19,309 nt of DNA from an uncultured Lachnospiraceae bacterium (GTDB lineage: Bacteria > Bacillota > Clostridia > Lachnospirales > Lachnospiraceae): the NCBI GenBank assembly GCA_910588405.1, contig CAJUPT010000058.1, forward strand, positions 1-19,309. Direction: 5' to 3'. Shown piece by piece: positions 1 through 7,328 of the stretch. The notes below the pieces were generated by a model. It made no database searches. It was not told the DNA's origin and worked only from the letters and a program-made list of their open reading frames with translations. The translations under genes were made by a program, and so were the position numbers. Numbering within the stretch: position 1 is the first letter of the stretch; every line of letters starts with the position of its first letter.

Positions 1-38
1 ACGGACTATCATTGTCCCTGGCGTTTTCTGTATCTGCT

Positions 39-258
39 TTAGCTGGCTTGGGCGGTTTCGGCCTCGGCCGGCTTCTTCCTGTGGTAGTTCTCCCGCCTTA
101 CGGCAAGAAAACGCTCATATCGGGCCTGGGCTTCGGGATCTCCGGCGGCAGCATCCGCATACATCTTCTGGCGGGACTTCTTCACAGCTTCCGACTGCTG
201 CGCTCTCTGCTGTGCCAACTCCGCCGCTGCCGGTTGGTCAGCTTTACGGTGAGCTGCT
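39..258 (-). other. Continuation of the upstream exported protein in the -1 frame
   Basis: Read from the A7 run in the -1 frame, the minus strand gives an open, protein-like tail of about 70 residues. It is rich in A, Q, E, K and R, and includes AQQRAQQSEAVKKSRQKMY and GDPEAQARYERFLAVRRENY, before a stop at 39-41. No RBS or start codon makes it a separate gene, so I read it as the original C-terminus. The fused product would be about 275 residues. It is explained by a one-base indel (mutation, phase variation or sequencing error) or by -1 ribosomal frameshifting. Confidence 0.6.
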
Positions 259-865
259 TTTTTTGGTTTGTGCCTGCAGTGGTCACGGCCTTCTCGGTTT
301 TGTAGTTTATGGCGTAGTAGAAGTAATAGCACTCGTAGTTGTCGCCAAAGACTTTTTTTACTTTGCTGTCACAGTTTTCCATATAGGCGGCAACATTGAA
401 GGCGCTGCTGCCCTGACGGCCTTCGTGAATGCCGACCGTCTGAAAGTGCTTAAGCAGCAGCTCCTGATCCTGGTGGTAGAGCAAAGCCAGGGCGGGAAAG
501 GCCTCGATATAGTAGTCGGCGTCGAACAAAAGACTCCAGTCGATACTGTCCACATATGTATTGTAGAGAGGACCATAATCCCATGTCACATCGTAGGGGT
601 TTTCACCGTCGTCCACATCGACATAGCAGACGCTGGTCTTAGTCTCTACATCAGCCTGAAGACCGGCAAGCCTGGAGATTTCCGCAATGCTGGGTCCGGC
701 CTTAAGCTGTTCGGCAGGTTCGGAAGATTTTTCAGTGGGCTGAGAGGACTTCCCGGTGGGCTGAGAAGCCGCGCTGGCGTAACCGGAAGGGCAGGCCGCC
801 AAAAAGGCGCCAACCAGGATCAACGCAAGCAGCCGAAGGCTTTTTTCTTTCCGCATCTTAATCAT
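182..865 (-). CDS. Exported surface-repeat protein, reading frame interrupted by a frameshift
   Basis: Predicted 227-residue exported protein; function unknown. Residues 4-24 form a basic then hydrophobic signal sequence ending in LAAC (Cys25), which fits a lipobox; a later signal peptidase I site near YASA is an alternative. A low-complexity linker rich in S, Q, P, T and E follows (about 31-52). The middle (about 110-195) has the pattern FDADYYIEAFPAL...HFQTVGIHEGRQGSSAFNVAAY...FGDNYECYYFYYAINY. I associate this with tandem repeats in Lachnospiraceae secreted surface proteins; that is recall, not a search. The start at 865 has AAAGGTG at good spacing. The last roughly 19 residues are Arg/Ser-rich and unlike the rest, and they begin just after an A7 run (258-264), so the true C-terminus is probably in the -1 frame, ending at 39. 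Confidence 0.7.
   Translation of the reverse strand: MIKMRKEKSLRLLALILVGAFLAACPSGYASAASQPTGKSSQPTEKSSEPAEQLKAGPSIAEISRLAGLQADVETKTSVCYVDVDDGENPYDVTWDYGPLYNTYVDSIDWSLLFDADYYIEAFPALALLYHQDQELLLKHFQTVGIHEGRQGSSAFNVAAYMENCDSKVKKVFGDNYECYYFYYAINYKTEKAVTTAGTNQKKQLTVKLTNRQRRSWHSRERSSRKL
257..265 (-). other. A7 homopolymer forming an in-phase A-AAA-AAG slippery heptamer
   Basis: On the minus strand the zero-frame codons here are CAA AAA AAG, so the run reads A AAA AAG in the X XXY YYZ phase used by bacterial -1 frameshift sites such as dnaX. A -1 shift here enters the frame that continues to 39. A small hairpin (CAGCT...AGCTG) follows almost at once, closer than the usual 5-9 nt spacer, and I see no clear upstream SD-like stimulator. 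A simple indel is therefore as likely. Confidence 0.5.
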
Positions 866-903
866 TTGTTCACCTTTCCATATTGTATTGAAGCCATGGT
901 GTT

Positions 904-938
904 AAAAAAGACCCCAAAAATCGATGCCAAGGTCTTTT
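904..938 (-). other. Hairpin plus T-run in the leader of the exported protein gene
   Basis: On the minus strand AAAAGACC pairs with GGTCTTTT (8 bp, 17-nt loop) and the second arm runs into six Ts. It looks like an intrinsic terminator but lies between the candidate promoter and the gene, near the predicted 5' end of the mRNA. It could attenuate, or act as a 5' stabilising hairpin; if the promoter call is wrong, it could end a transcript from further upstream. Confidence 0.4.
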
Positions 939-947
939 CTGTAATAT

Positions 948-978
948 TTAGTATGGACGGATGGGGGAGAAATGTCAA
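948..978 (-). promoter_or_regulatory. Candidate SigA promoter for the exported protein gene
   Basis: Minus-strand TTGACA (973-978) is followed after 19 nt by TACTAA (948-953). The -35 is perfect; the -10 is weak and the spacing long. It lies about 83 bp upstream of the start codon and is divergent from the opp promoter. Confidence 0.4.
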
Positions 979-1040
979 TATTTTGGGAAAACTTTTTCCA
1001 TATGCATTTTTCAGGTATGCATTTTTCCTTTCGAAAATAA

Positions 1041-1070
1041 TTGACAACATTCTTATATCTGGCGTATAAT
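1041..1070 (+). promoter_or_regulatory. Strong SigA-type promoter of the opp operon
   Basis: Perfect TTGACA (1041-1046) and perfect TATAAT (1065-1070), spaced 18 bp, about 90 bp before oppB. Two copies of TATGCATTTTTC (1001-1012 and 1016-1027) lie directly upstream and may bind an activator or repressor. Confidence 0.8.
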
Positions 1071-1159
1071 CTATAACGATATTGTGCTGTTGTGCATTCC
1101 TGCGTTAAAGTGATAAAGATGCGGGGATATGGCGGCAATCAGGAATAATGGAGGAAAAT

Positions 1160-2077
1160 ATGGTTCGATATTTTATGAAACGGCTCGGTATGATGCTGAT
1201 CGCCCTCTTTCTGATTATATTGGTGACTTTTGTGATCATGCACTCGATCCCCGGCGGCCCCTTTACCAGCGACCGGAACGTATCGGAAGAGGTAGAAGCG
1301 GCGCTGAACGAGAAGTATCATCTGAATGATCCGCTGCCCAAGCAGTTTTTCGACTATGTGGGCAATCTGCTTCACGGAGACTTCGGCCCGTCCTACCGCT
1401 TTACCGGCAAGACGGTCAACGACTTTATCAAGAACGGCTTTCCCGTATCGGCGAAGCTGGGCGGCGTGACGATCCTGTTTGTGATCCTGGCCTCGATCCC
1501 TATGGGCATCCTGGCCGCCATCAAAAACGGCAAGTGGCAGGACATGCTGGTGATGGCCGTCGCCACCATCGGCGTGACGATTCCTTCTTTTGTCATTGCT
1601 TCCCTGCTGATTTACGTGTTCTCATTCCGCATGGGCGCCCTGCCCAGCTTTGGCCTGGATACCTGGGAGGGGTATATTCTGCCCGTGATAACCCTGGGCG
1701 GCTATTCCATCAGCTATCTGGCCAGGCAGATGCGGTCAAGCCTCCTTGAGGTGATGGGGCAGGATTACATACGAACGGCCAGGGCAAAGGGATTATCGGA
1801 GCCCAAGGTTATTATCAGGCATGCTTTAAGAAACGCCATGATTCCGGTGATCACGGTTCTCGGCCCCACGGTGGCCAATCTGCTGACCGGCAGTTTTGTG
1901 GTGGAGAAAATATTTGCGGTGCCGGGCCTGGGCGTCCATTTTGTCAACAGCGTGACTATGCGTGATTACACGACGATCATGGGCGTGACGATCTTTTACG
2001 CAACGTTTCTTCTGGCAATGGTTTTTATCGTAGACGTGTTCTACTGCCTCATCGATCCCCGGATCAAATATGACTAA
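1160..2077 (+). CDS. oppB: Oligopeptide ABC transporter permease OppB
   Basis: One of two membrane permeases of the peptide importer encoded here. The 305-residue protein starts with a membrane helix (about 9-28), has an extracytoplasmic loop, then five further hydrophobic segments. The cytoplasmic EAA loop that docks on the ATPases is clear at about 203-230 (DYIRTARAKGLSEPKVIIRH...). The C-terminal VDVFYCLIDPRIKY ending is typical of DppB/OppB. I prefer the start at 1160 (GGAGG, 5-nt spacer) over an in-frame ATG at 1148 because the GGAGG overlaps that earlier codon. First gene of the operon. Opp versus Dpp substrate preference cannot be told from sequence. Confidence 0.93.
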   Translation: MVRYFMKRLGMMLIALFLIILVTFVIMHSIPGGPFTSDRNVSEEVEAALNEKYHLNDPLPKQFFDYVGNLLHGDFGPSYRFTGKTVNDFIKNGFPVSAKLGGVTILFVILASIPMGILAAIKNGKWQDMLVMAVATIGVTIPSFVIASLLIYVFSFRMGALPSFGLDTWEGYILPVITLGGYSISYLARQMRSSLLEVMGQDYIRTARAKGLSEPKVIIRHALRNAMIPVITVLGPTVANLLTGSFVVEKIFAVPGLGVHFVNSVTMRDYTTIMGVTIFYATFLLAMVFIVDVFYCLIDPRIKYD

Positions 2078-2090
2078 GAAACAGCAACGA

Positions 2091-2190
2091 TTGAAAAAGA
2101 GTAAGCGGCTAAAGAACACCCGCTAACTCTTTTCCATGCATCGCACGTAAGGGCCTAAGGAACAGGCCCTAAGTGCTCATAGCGATGGAA
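2091..2190 (+). repeat. Structured intergenic repeat type B, copy 1 (oppB-oppC)
   Basis: About 100 bp, closely matching 14817-14918. Helix P1 pairs AAAAGAGTAAGCGG (2095-2108) with CCGCTAACTCTTTT (2120-2133), with one A-A mismatch. Helix P3 pairs AGGGCCT (2150-2156) with AGGCCCT (2164-2170). An outer helix pairs CATCGC (2139-2144) with GCGATG (2182-2187). P1 and P3 each carry a base-pair swap relative to the other copy. A short stretch before it (2079-2084, aaacag) resembles the start of the type A repeat, which is otherwise missing here. Confidence 0.85.
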
Positions 2191-2195
2191 GAGAA

Positions 2196-2218
2196 GCTGC
2201 GGAACTATAAATAAGAGG
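2196..2218 (+). promoter_or_regulatory. Shared pre-RBS module and RBS of oppC
   Basis: GCTGCGGAACTATAAAT followed by AAGAGG. It matches the segments just before pgk (14919-14943) and tpiA (16462-16489). The AGAGG core lies about 11 nt before the oppC ATG, a little long. Confidence 0.6.
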
Positions 2219-2229
2219 AAAGCGGAAAA

Positions 2230-3381
2230 ATGGAAAATAAATGGGAAATGCTGGAATCCTCCAACGAAGAACGGGAGAAAATCTGGAAGCTGAACCGGAC
2301 CTTTGCGGGCGACGTATGGTTCCGGTTCCGCCGGAAGCCCACGGCCATCGCGGGCTTTGTGATTATACTGCTGCTGCTGGTATTCGCGCTGTTAGGGCCG
2401 AAGTTTACGAATTACAGCTACTCCGCCCAGAACCTGGAGGTGGTAAATATACCACCCCGGATGACGGTATACGAAGCGCCGGATCACAGCGGATATATGT
2501 ACATCACCCAGGCGCTGAAAGTGGTGTGGGTAAATAAGGACGGCACGCTGGGGAACCAGTTAAAAAAGGTCAGGGAAGACAGCGAGCATTCCATGACGAT
2601 TTATGACTGCAACGGCGCGGAGGTGGGGCTTTATTACGGCTCCAAGCCGTACGTGATGGCGGACCCTGCGACCCGGGTGATTTTTTCCTCCCGGAAGATA
2701 TGGAACAAATCCTATATATTCGGCACCGACAGCCTTGGCCGTGATATTCTGACCCGGCTGATGTACGGAACCCGGGTATCACTGCTGGTGGCCTTTGTGG
2801 CGGTGTTTGTAAATCTGGTAATCGGCATTGTTTTCGGCGGCATCTCAGGCTATGCTGGCGGGACGGTGGACGTGATTATGATGCGGATCGTGGATATTAT
2901 CAGCACCATTCCTCTTACGCTGTATGTCATTCTGATTATGGTGATTTTGGGAACGGGGCTGAAAAGCATAATTATTGCCCTGGGAACCGTCTACTGGGTG
3001 GATATGGCCAGGGTGGTCAGAGGGCAGGTGCTGAGCCTGAAAAATCAGGAGTTCGTCATGGCAGCCAGAACCATCGGCTCTTCCGTCAAAACCATCCTGA
3101 TGCAGCATCTGATTCCCAATGCGATGGGTTCGATTCTGGTAACGGTGACGATGCTGATCCCCTCGGCTATTTTTATGGAGGCTTTTCTGGGCTTTTTAGG
3201 CATCGGCCTTCAGCCGCCTTTGGCCAGCCTGGGGACGATGTGTAACGACGCGACGGAAAATTTGCGTTCCTGTCCTCATCAGCTTTTTATTCCGGCTCTT
3301 GTGATCTGTTTGATTATGTTCGCCTTTAATTTCGTCGGCGACGGCTTAAGAGACGCGCTGGACCCCAAGCTGAAAAAGTAA
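2230..3381 (+). CDS. oppC: Oligopeptide ABC transporter permease OppC
   Basis: Second permease of the importer, 383 residues. The N-terminus is an OppC_N-type segment with a first helix at about 38-56. The family motif FGTDSLGRD lies at about 164-172, five helices follow, and the EAA loop is at about 276-300 (FVMAARTIGSSVKTILMQHLIPNA). The ending DGLRDALDPKLKK is typical. Between helix 1 and the GTDSLGRD motif lies an extracytoplasmic stretch of about 105 residues, longer than in the common 300-residue DppC forms. Separated from oppB by 152 bp containing a structured repeat, and from oppD by only 12 bp. Confidence 0.93.
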   Translation: MENKWEMLESSNEEREKIWKLNRTFAGDVWFRFRRKPTAIAGFVIILLLLVFALLGPKFTNYSYSAQNLEVVNIPPRMTVYEAPDHSGYMYITQALKVVWVNKDGTLGNQLKKVREDSEHSMTIYDCNGAEVGLYYGSKPYVMADPATRVIFSSRKIWNKSYIFGTDSLGRDILTRLMYGTRVSLLVAFVAVFVNLVIGIVFGGISGYAGGTVDVIMMRIVDIISTIPLTLYVILIMVILGTGLKSIIIALGTVYWVDMARVVRGQVLSLKNQEFVMAARTIGSSVKTILMQHLIPNAMGSILVTVTMLIPSAIFMEAFLGFLGIGLQPPLASLGTMCNDATENLRSCPHQLFIPALVICLIMFAFNFVGDGLRDALDPKLKK

Positions 3382-3393
3382 GAGGAGGAATCT

Positions 3394-4416
3394 ATGGAAC
3401 CGATCTTAAAGATAGAAAATCTGAAAACTTCATTTATGACCGGCAACGGCGAGGTACAGGCTGTCAGAGGGGTCAGCTTCACGGTCGGCAAGGGGGAAAT
3501 TCTCGGGCTGGTGGGCGAGTCCGGCAGCGGCAAAAGCGTTACCGCCATGTCTGTGCTGCGGCTTCTGGCGGATACGGCTAGAATCAAGGAAGGGACCATT
3601 ACCTTTGAAGGGCAGGATCTGATTCAAATGCCCAAAAAGGAGCTGCGCAAAATCCGGGGCGAGCGGATTTCAATGATTTTCCAGGACCCCATGTCCTCTT
3701 TAAATCCGCTGATCCCAGTGGGCAGGCAGGTGGAGGAAATGATAAAAGAGCATGATCCCGGCCGTAAAAAAGAGGAAGTGAAGGAGGACGTGCTGGAGCT
3801 GTTCCGGAAGGTGCGTATTCCGGAGCCGGAGAAGCGGTATAAATGCTTCCCCCATGAGTTTTCCGGCGGAATGCGCCAGCGTGTGATGATCGCCATGGCG
3901 CTGGCCAATAAGCCGGGGCTTCTGATTGCCGACGAGCCGACGACGGCTCTTGACGTGACGATTCAGGATCAGATCCTCAAACAGTTAAGGGAGCTGGAAA
4001 AGGAATACGGCACCAGCATTATTTTTATTACCCATGACCTGGGCGTGGTGGCGGAGCTGTGCGACCGGGTGGCGGTGATGTACGGCGGCCTGATTATGGA
4101 GGAAGCCATGATCGACGATATTTTTGAGCGGCCGGGCCATCCTTATACGATGGGGCTTCTGGCCTCCGTTCCGGATATGGACCAGGATAAGGCGATCCGC
4201 TTACAGTCGATTCCCGGTTCGCCGCCGGATATGACGAACCCGCCGAAGGGCTGTCCCTTCGCGCCCCGGTGTCCCTACGCAAGGCAGCTCTGCGCCACTG
4301 AGCTGCCGGATTTCGTACAGGTGGGAGAGGGGCACCGCAGCAGATGTTTCTTACAGTATCCGGACGCGCCGGCTGATGAGAACAATCCGTTCCGGAAACG
4401 CCCATACCAGCTGTAG
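3394..4416 (+). CDS. oppD: Oligopeptide ABC transporter ATP-binding protein OppD
   Basis: Cytoplasmic ATPase that powers peptide import as a heterodimer with OppF. 340 residues. Visible motifs: Walker A GESGSGKS (41-48), Q-loop FQDP (Q97), signature FSGGM (156-160), Walker B LLIADEP (176-182) and H-loop His214. The C-terminal oligopeptide/dipeptide transporter region contains PGSPPDMTNPPKGCPFAPRC, with Cys287, 293, 300 and 318. That spacing resembles the Fe-S cysteine set known in some OppD/DppD proteins; cofactor binding is inferred. AGGAGG precedes the ATG at good spacing. Confidence 0.95.
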   Translation: MEPILKIENLKTSFMTGNGEVQAVRGVSFTVGKGEILGLVGESGSGKSVTAMSVLRLLADTARIKEGTITFEGQDLIQMPKKELRKIRGERISMIFQDPMSSLNPLIPVGRQVEEMIKEHDPGRKKEEVKEDVLELFRKVRIPEPEKRYKCFPHEFSGGMRQRVMIAMALANKPGLLIADEPTTALDVTIQDQILKQLRELEKEYGTSIIFITHDLGVVAELCDRVAVMYGGLIMEEAMIDDIFERPGHPYTMGLLASVPDMDQDKAIRLQSIPGSPPDMTNPPKGCPFAPRCPYARQLCATELPDFVQVGEGHRSRCFLQYPDAPADENNPFRKRPYQL

Positions 4417-4538
4417 CGGCTCCACCATAAATGAAAAGGCGTTTCCTTTGAGCCTCCGGCGGATGCACAGAAAATGGGCGTGGAAGGTGTCGCTTCGTAC
4501 CCCCATTTTCGCGCAGTTCAGCGCCGAAGCGCTGAACT
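4394..4538 (+). other. Hairpin-rich oppD-oppF junction
   Basis: Three inverted repeats fill the 144-bp gap and the end of oppD: GGAAACGCC (4394-4402) with GGCGTTTCC (4438-4446); AAAATGGG (4471-4478) with CCCATTTT (4502-4509); and a perfect 10-bp hairpin AGTTCAGCGC/GCGCTGAACT (4515-4538) with a CGAA loop. The last has no T-run, so it is not a classic terminator. CTGTAGCGG (4411-4419), at the oppD stop, matches the core of the pre-RBS module used elsewhere in the window. Role unknown; mRNA processing or partial termination are possible. Confidence 0.6.
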
Positions 4539-4560
4539 TTCAAAGCAATAGGAGAAAATC

Positions 4561-5520
4561 ATGAGTAATCAGAATATATTGGAAGTTTCGGACCTGACAA
4601 AGCATTTTAAGGCGGGGCGGAACCAGGTGGTCCACGCCGTGGACGGCGTCAGCTTTACGCTGGAAAAGGGAAAGACACTGGGCCTGGTAGGCGAGTCCGG
4701 CTGCGGCAAATCCAGCTGCGCCAGAACCATTATCCGGATTTATGACGTGACGGCGGGGAAGATTCTGCTTGACGGAACCGACATTACGAATATGAAGCAG
4801 AAGGAGTTAAAGCCGCTGCGCAAAAACATGCAGATGATTTTTCAGGACCCATATGCCTCTTTAAATGCCAGGATGACGGTGCGGGATATTATCGCAGAGC
4901 CGTTAATCGCCCACGGCATTGTAAAAAATAAGGAGGACGCCAATGACCTGGTGTACCCGATGTTAGAGCGGGTAGGGCTGACGAAGGAGCATGCGGGCCG
5001 CTATGCCCATGAGTTTTCCGGCGGGCAAAGACAGCGGGTGGGCATCGCCAGAGCTTTGGTGCTCAAGCCCCAGCTTGTGATCTGCGACGAGCCGATCTCG
5101 GCTCTTGACGTGTCCATTCAGGCTCAGGTGATCAATCTGTTAAAGGATTATCAGGATGAGAAGGGAATCGCTTACCTGTTTATCGCCCATGACCTGTCCA
5201 TGGTCCGCTATGTGTCGGATCAGGTGGGCGTGATGTACCTGGGGCAGATGGTGGAGTTAAGCGATGCCGATGACATTTATAAAAATCCGCTCCACCCGTA
5301 TACGAAGGGGCTTCTGGGCAGCATTCCGATCGCGAATCCGAAGCTGGCGAGGCAGAAGGAGAAAAGCGGTATCGAGGGGGATATCCCAAGCCCTGTGAAC
5401 CCGCCGAAAGGCTGCCGCTTCCATACCCGCTGCCCTTACGCGAAGCCGGAGTGCTCCGAGGCAGTGCCGGAAGCCAAATATGTGGATGGAAAACATATGG
5501 TGGCCTGCCATCTCTATTAG
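4561..5520 (+). CDS. oppF: Oligopeptide ABC transporter ATP-binding protein OppF
   Basis: Partner ATPase of OppD, 319 residues. Walker A GESGCGKS (44-51), Q-loop Q95, signature FSGGQ (152-156), Walker B QLVICDEP (171-178) and H-loop His210 are all intact. The C-terminal oligopeptide transporter tail is present (DIPSPVNPPKGCRFHTRCPY) with Cys285, 291, 298 and 316. AGGAG with a 6-nt spacer supports the ATG. It follows oppD after a hairpin-rich gap and precedes the binding-protein gene. Confidence 0.95.
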   Translation: MSNQNILEVSDLTKHFKAGRNQVVHAVDGVSFTLEKGKTLGLVGESGCGKSSCARTIIRIYDVTAGKILLDGTDITNMKQKELKPLRKNMQMIFQDPYASLNARMTVRDIIAEPLIAHGIVKNKEDANDLVYPMLERVGLTKEHAGRYAHEFSGGQRQRVGIARALVLKPQLVICDEPISALDVSIQAQVINLLKDYQDEKGIAYLFIAHDLSMVRYVSDQVGVMYLGQMVELSDADDIYKNPLHPYTKGLLGSIPIANPKLARQKEKSGIEGDIPSPVNPPKGCRFHTRCPYAKPECSEAVPEAKYVDGKHMVACHLY

Positions 5521-5533
5521 TTATCGGTTTCCC

Positions 5534-5557
5534 GGCGCGCAGATCAATCGGCGCGCC
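5534..5557 (+). other. GC-only hairpin between oppF and oppA
   Basis: GGCGCGC (5534-5540) pairs with GCGCGCC (5551-5557) around a 10-nt loop, about 47 bp before the oppA start. No T-run follows. A processing or stability element favouring the binding-protein message is plausible, because binding proteins are usually needed in excess over permeases; this is inference. Confidence 0.4.
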
Positions 5558-5603
5558 TGAGAACATATATTTATTCATTTATCATTACAGAAGGGAGAAA
5601 GCA

Positions 5604-7319
5604 ATGAAGAAAAGAATTTTCAGCCTGCTTCTGGTTCTGTGCCTGGCGCTTACGGCGCTGACAGGCTGCGGGCAGAAGAAAGATGACCAGTCCGAGACCG
5701 TGCCCGCCACGGTACCCGCGACTGTTCCGGCGACGGAGGCTCAGGGAGGAAGCGATGCGGCAGGCGGCGAAAGCCAGCCCGCAGGGGATGTGGCCCAGGA
5801 AATGGTATTCGTATTGAATAACGAGCCTGACACCATCGATCCCACGATCACAAACAACTCCTTTGCCACCCCGTTCCTGATCAACTGCTTTGAGGGTCTG
5901 GTAACTTATAACGAGGATGGTGAGGTTGTTCCCGGCAATGCGGAATCCTGGGACATTAACGACGATCTGACCGTATTCACCTTCCATTTGAGAGAAGGTC
6001 TGAAATGGAGCGACGGAACACCGCTGACCGCAAAGGACTATGTTTACGCGGCGCTGCGCGTACTGACCCCGGAAACCGGCGCCCAGTATGTGAACATGAT
6101 CTCCGATTATGTGGTAAATGGTCAGGAGTATTATGAGGGAACCGCTTCCGCAGAGGACGTAGGCATCAAGGCGGTAGACGACAATACACTGGAATTTACC
6201 TTAAAAGCGCCCTGTCCGTTCTTTATCGACCTGGTAAGCATGTGGGTATACTTCCCCGTACAGGAAGCCACCATCGAGGCCAACGGCGACAAGTGGACCA
6301 CATCGGCCGACAGCTACATCGGCAACGGACCTTTTAAGGTGACTCAGATCACCCCCGGCGAAAGCTATGTGCTGGAAAAGAACGAGAATTACTGGGATGC
6401 GGCGAACGTACAGTTAGAGAAGCTGACCTACCGTTATATCCTGGATGTGTCCACTGCCCTGACTGCTTTTGAAAACGGCGAGGTGGACGGCGTCAGGACC
6501 ATTCCTTCAAGCGATATGGCCCGTCTGAAAGCGGAGAATGCCGGCGTGGTGGTAGCGCCCAGCTACGGTACCGTTTATTATGACATCAACTGCAGCAAAG
6601 AGCCTTACAACGACCCGCTGGTCAGAAAGGCACTGAACTTGGCGATCGACAGAGAGGCGCTGATCAACAACGTAGCCCAGGTGGAAGGCGAGCCTGCATA
6701 CAGCTTCTATGCCCCCGGCTACGTAGTGGACGGCAAGGATCTGACAGAAGGACGCCCCACTTTCGACTTGTCTGCTACCGCTGACGTCGAGGCGGCAAAG
6801 AAAGCGCTGGCAGACGCCGGATACCCGGACGGCGAAGGTTTCCCCACGATTCAGCTGTCCTTCTATGCGGACGACAATGTAAAGAAGATCGCGGAAGCGA
6901 TTAAGGAAATGTGGGAGCAGAACCTGGGCGTAACTGTGGAAGTAAGTTCCGCGGAGTGGGCCGTATTCTACGATGCGGTACAGAACGGCAACTACGAAGT
7001 GGCCGCTATGGGTTGGAGTGCGGATTATGTAAATCCCATGAGCTTCCTGCCGCTGTTATATACGGACGACGTGACCAATAACAGCTTCTACAGCAATCCT
7101 GATTATGATGCGATTGTGGATCAGGCAAAGGTAGAGACAGATCCCTCCAAGTTCGGCGAGCTGGTAAAACAGGCCGACGAGCTGGTATCCGCCGATTACC
7201 CGGTGCTGGGCCTGTACTACAAGTCCAATACTTATCTGATCAAGGATTACATCGAAGGCGTATACATGACATCTTCCTCCAACATTTATTTCAAGAACGC
7301 GAAAGTTCTTGCGAAATAA
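5604..7319 (+). CDS. oppA: Peptide-binding lipoprotein OppA (SBP family 5)
   Basis: Extracytoplasmic receptor that captures peptides for OppBCDF. From the ATG at 5604 it is 571 residues, with GGGAG upstream; an open frame extends back to 5451 but overlaps oppF and has no RBS there. Residues 1-22 are a lipoprotein signal ending in the lipobox LTGC (Cys22). A spacer follows containing VPATVPATVPATEA, presumably a flexible tether. The rest is SBP_bac_5: FVLNNEPDTIDPTITN, FHLREGLKWSDGTPLTAKDYVYA, a GNGPFKV segment, and a C-terminal LGLYYKSNTYLIKDYIEGV. Peptide length preference cannot be judged. Confidence 0.95.
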   Translation: MKKRIFSLLLVLCLALTALTGCGQKKDDQSETVPATVPATVPATEAQGGSDAAGGESQPAGDVAQEMVFVLNNEPDTIDPTITNNSFATPFLINCFEGLVTYNEDGEVVPGNAESWDINDDLTVFTFHLREGLKWSDGTPLTAKDYVYAALRVLTPETGAQYVNMISDYVVNGQEYYEGTASAEDVGIKAVDDNTLEFTLKAPCPFFIDLVSMWVYFPVQEATIEANGDKWTTSADSYIGNGPFKVTQITPGESYVLEKNENYWDAANVQLEKLTYRYILDVSTALTAFENGEVDGVRTIPSSDMARLKAENAGVVVAPSYGTVYYDINCSKEPYNDPLVRKALNLAIDREALINNVAQVEGEPAYSFYAPGYVVDGKDLTEGRPTFDLSATADVEAAKKALADAGYPDGEGFPTIQLSFYADDNVKKIAEAIKEMWEQNLGVTVEVSSAEWAVFYDAVQNGNYEVAAMGWSADYVNPMSFLPLLYTDDVTNNSFYSNPDYDAIVDQAKVETDPSKFGELVKQADELVSADYPVLGLYYKSNTYLIKDYIEGVYMTSSSNIYFKNAKVLAK

Positions 7320-7328
7320 GGAGAAGGC

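Noticed and set aside
212..1069. Long plus-strand open frame (285 codons) over the exported protein gene
   Set aside because: Its product is composed of low-quality hydrophobic stretches, it has no RBS, and it mirrors the minus-strand gene, which has a signal peptide, an RBS and recognisable repeats.
2136..2150. Mini-ORF ATG-CAT-CGC-ACG-TAA conserved in both type B repeats (leader peptide)
   Set aside because: Only four codons and no upstream RBS; its conservation is explained by the helix strands it overlaps.
4376..4564. Possible small plus-strand gene between oppD and oppF
   Set aside because: No RBS, odd composition, and the stretch is dominated by inverted repeats.
5451..5603. Upstream extension of the oppA frame
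   Set aside because: It overlaps oppF, lacks an RBS, and would bury the lipoprotein signal that starts cleanly at 5604.
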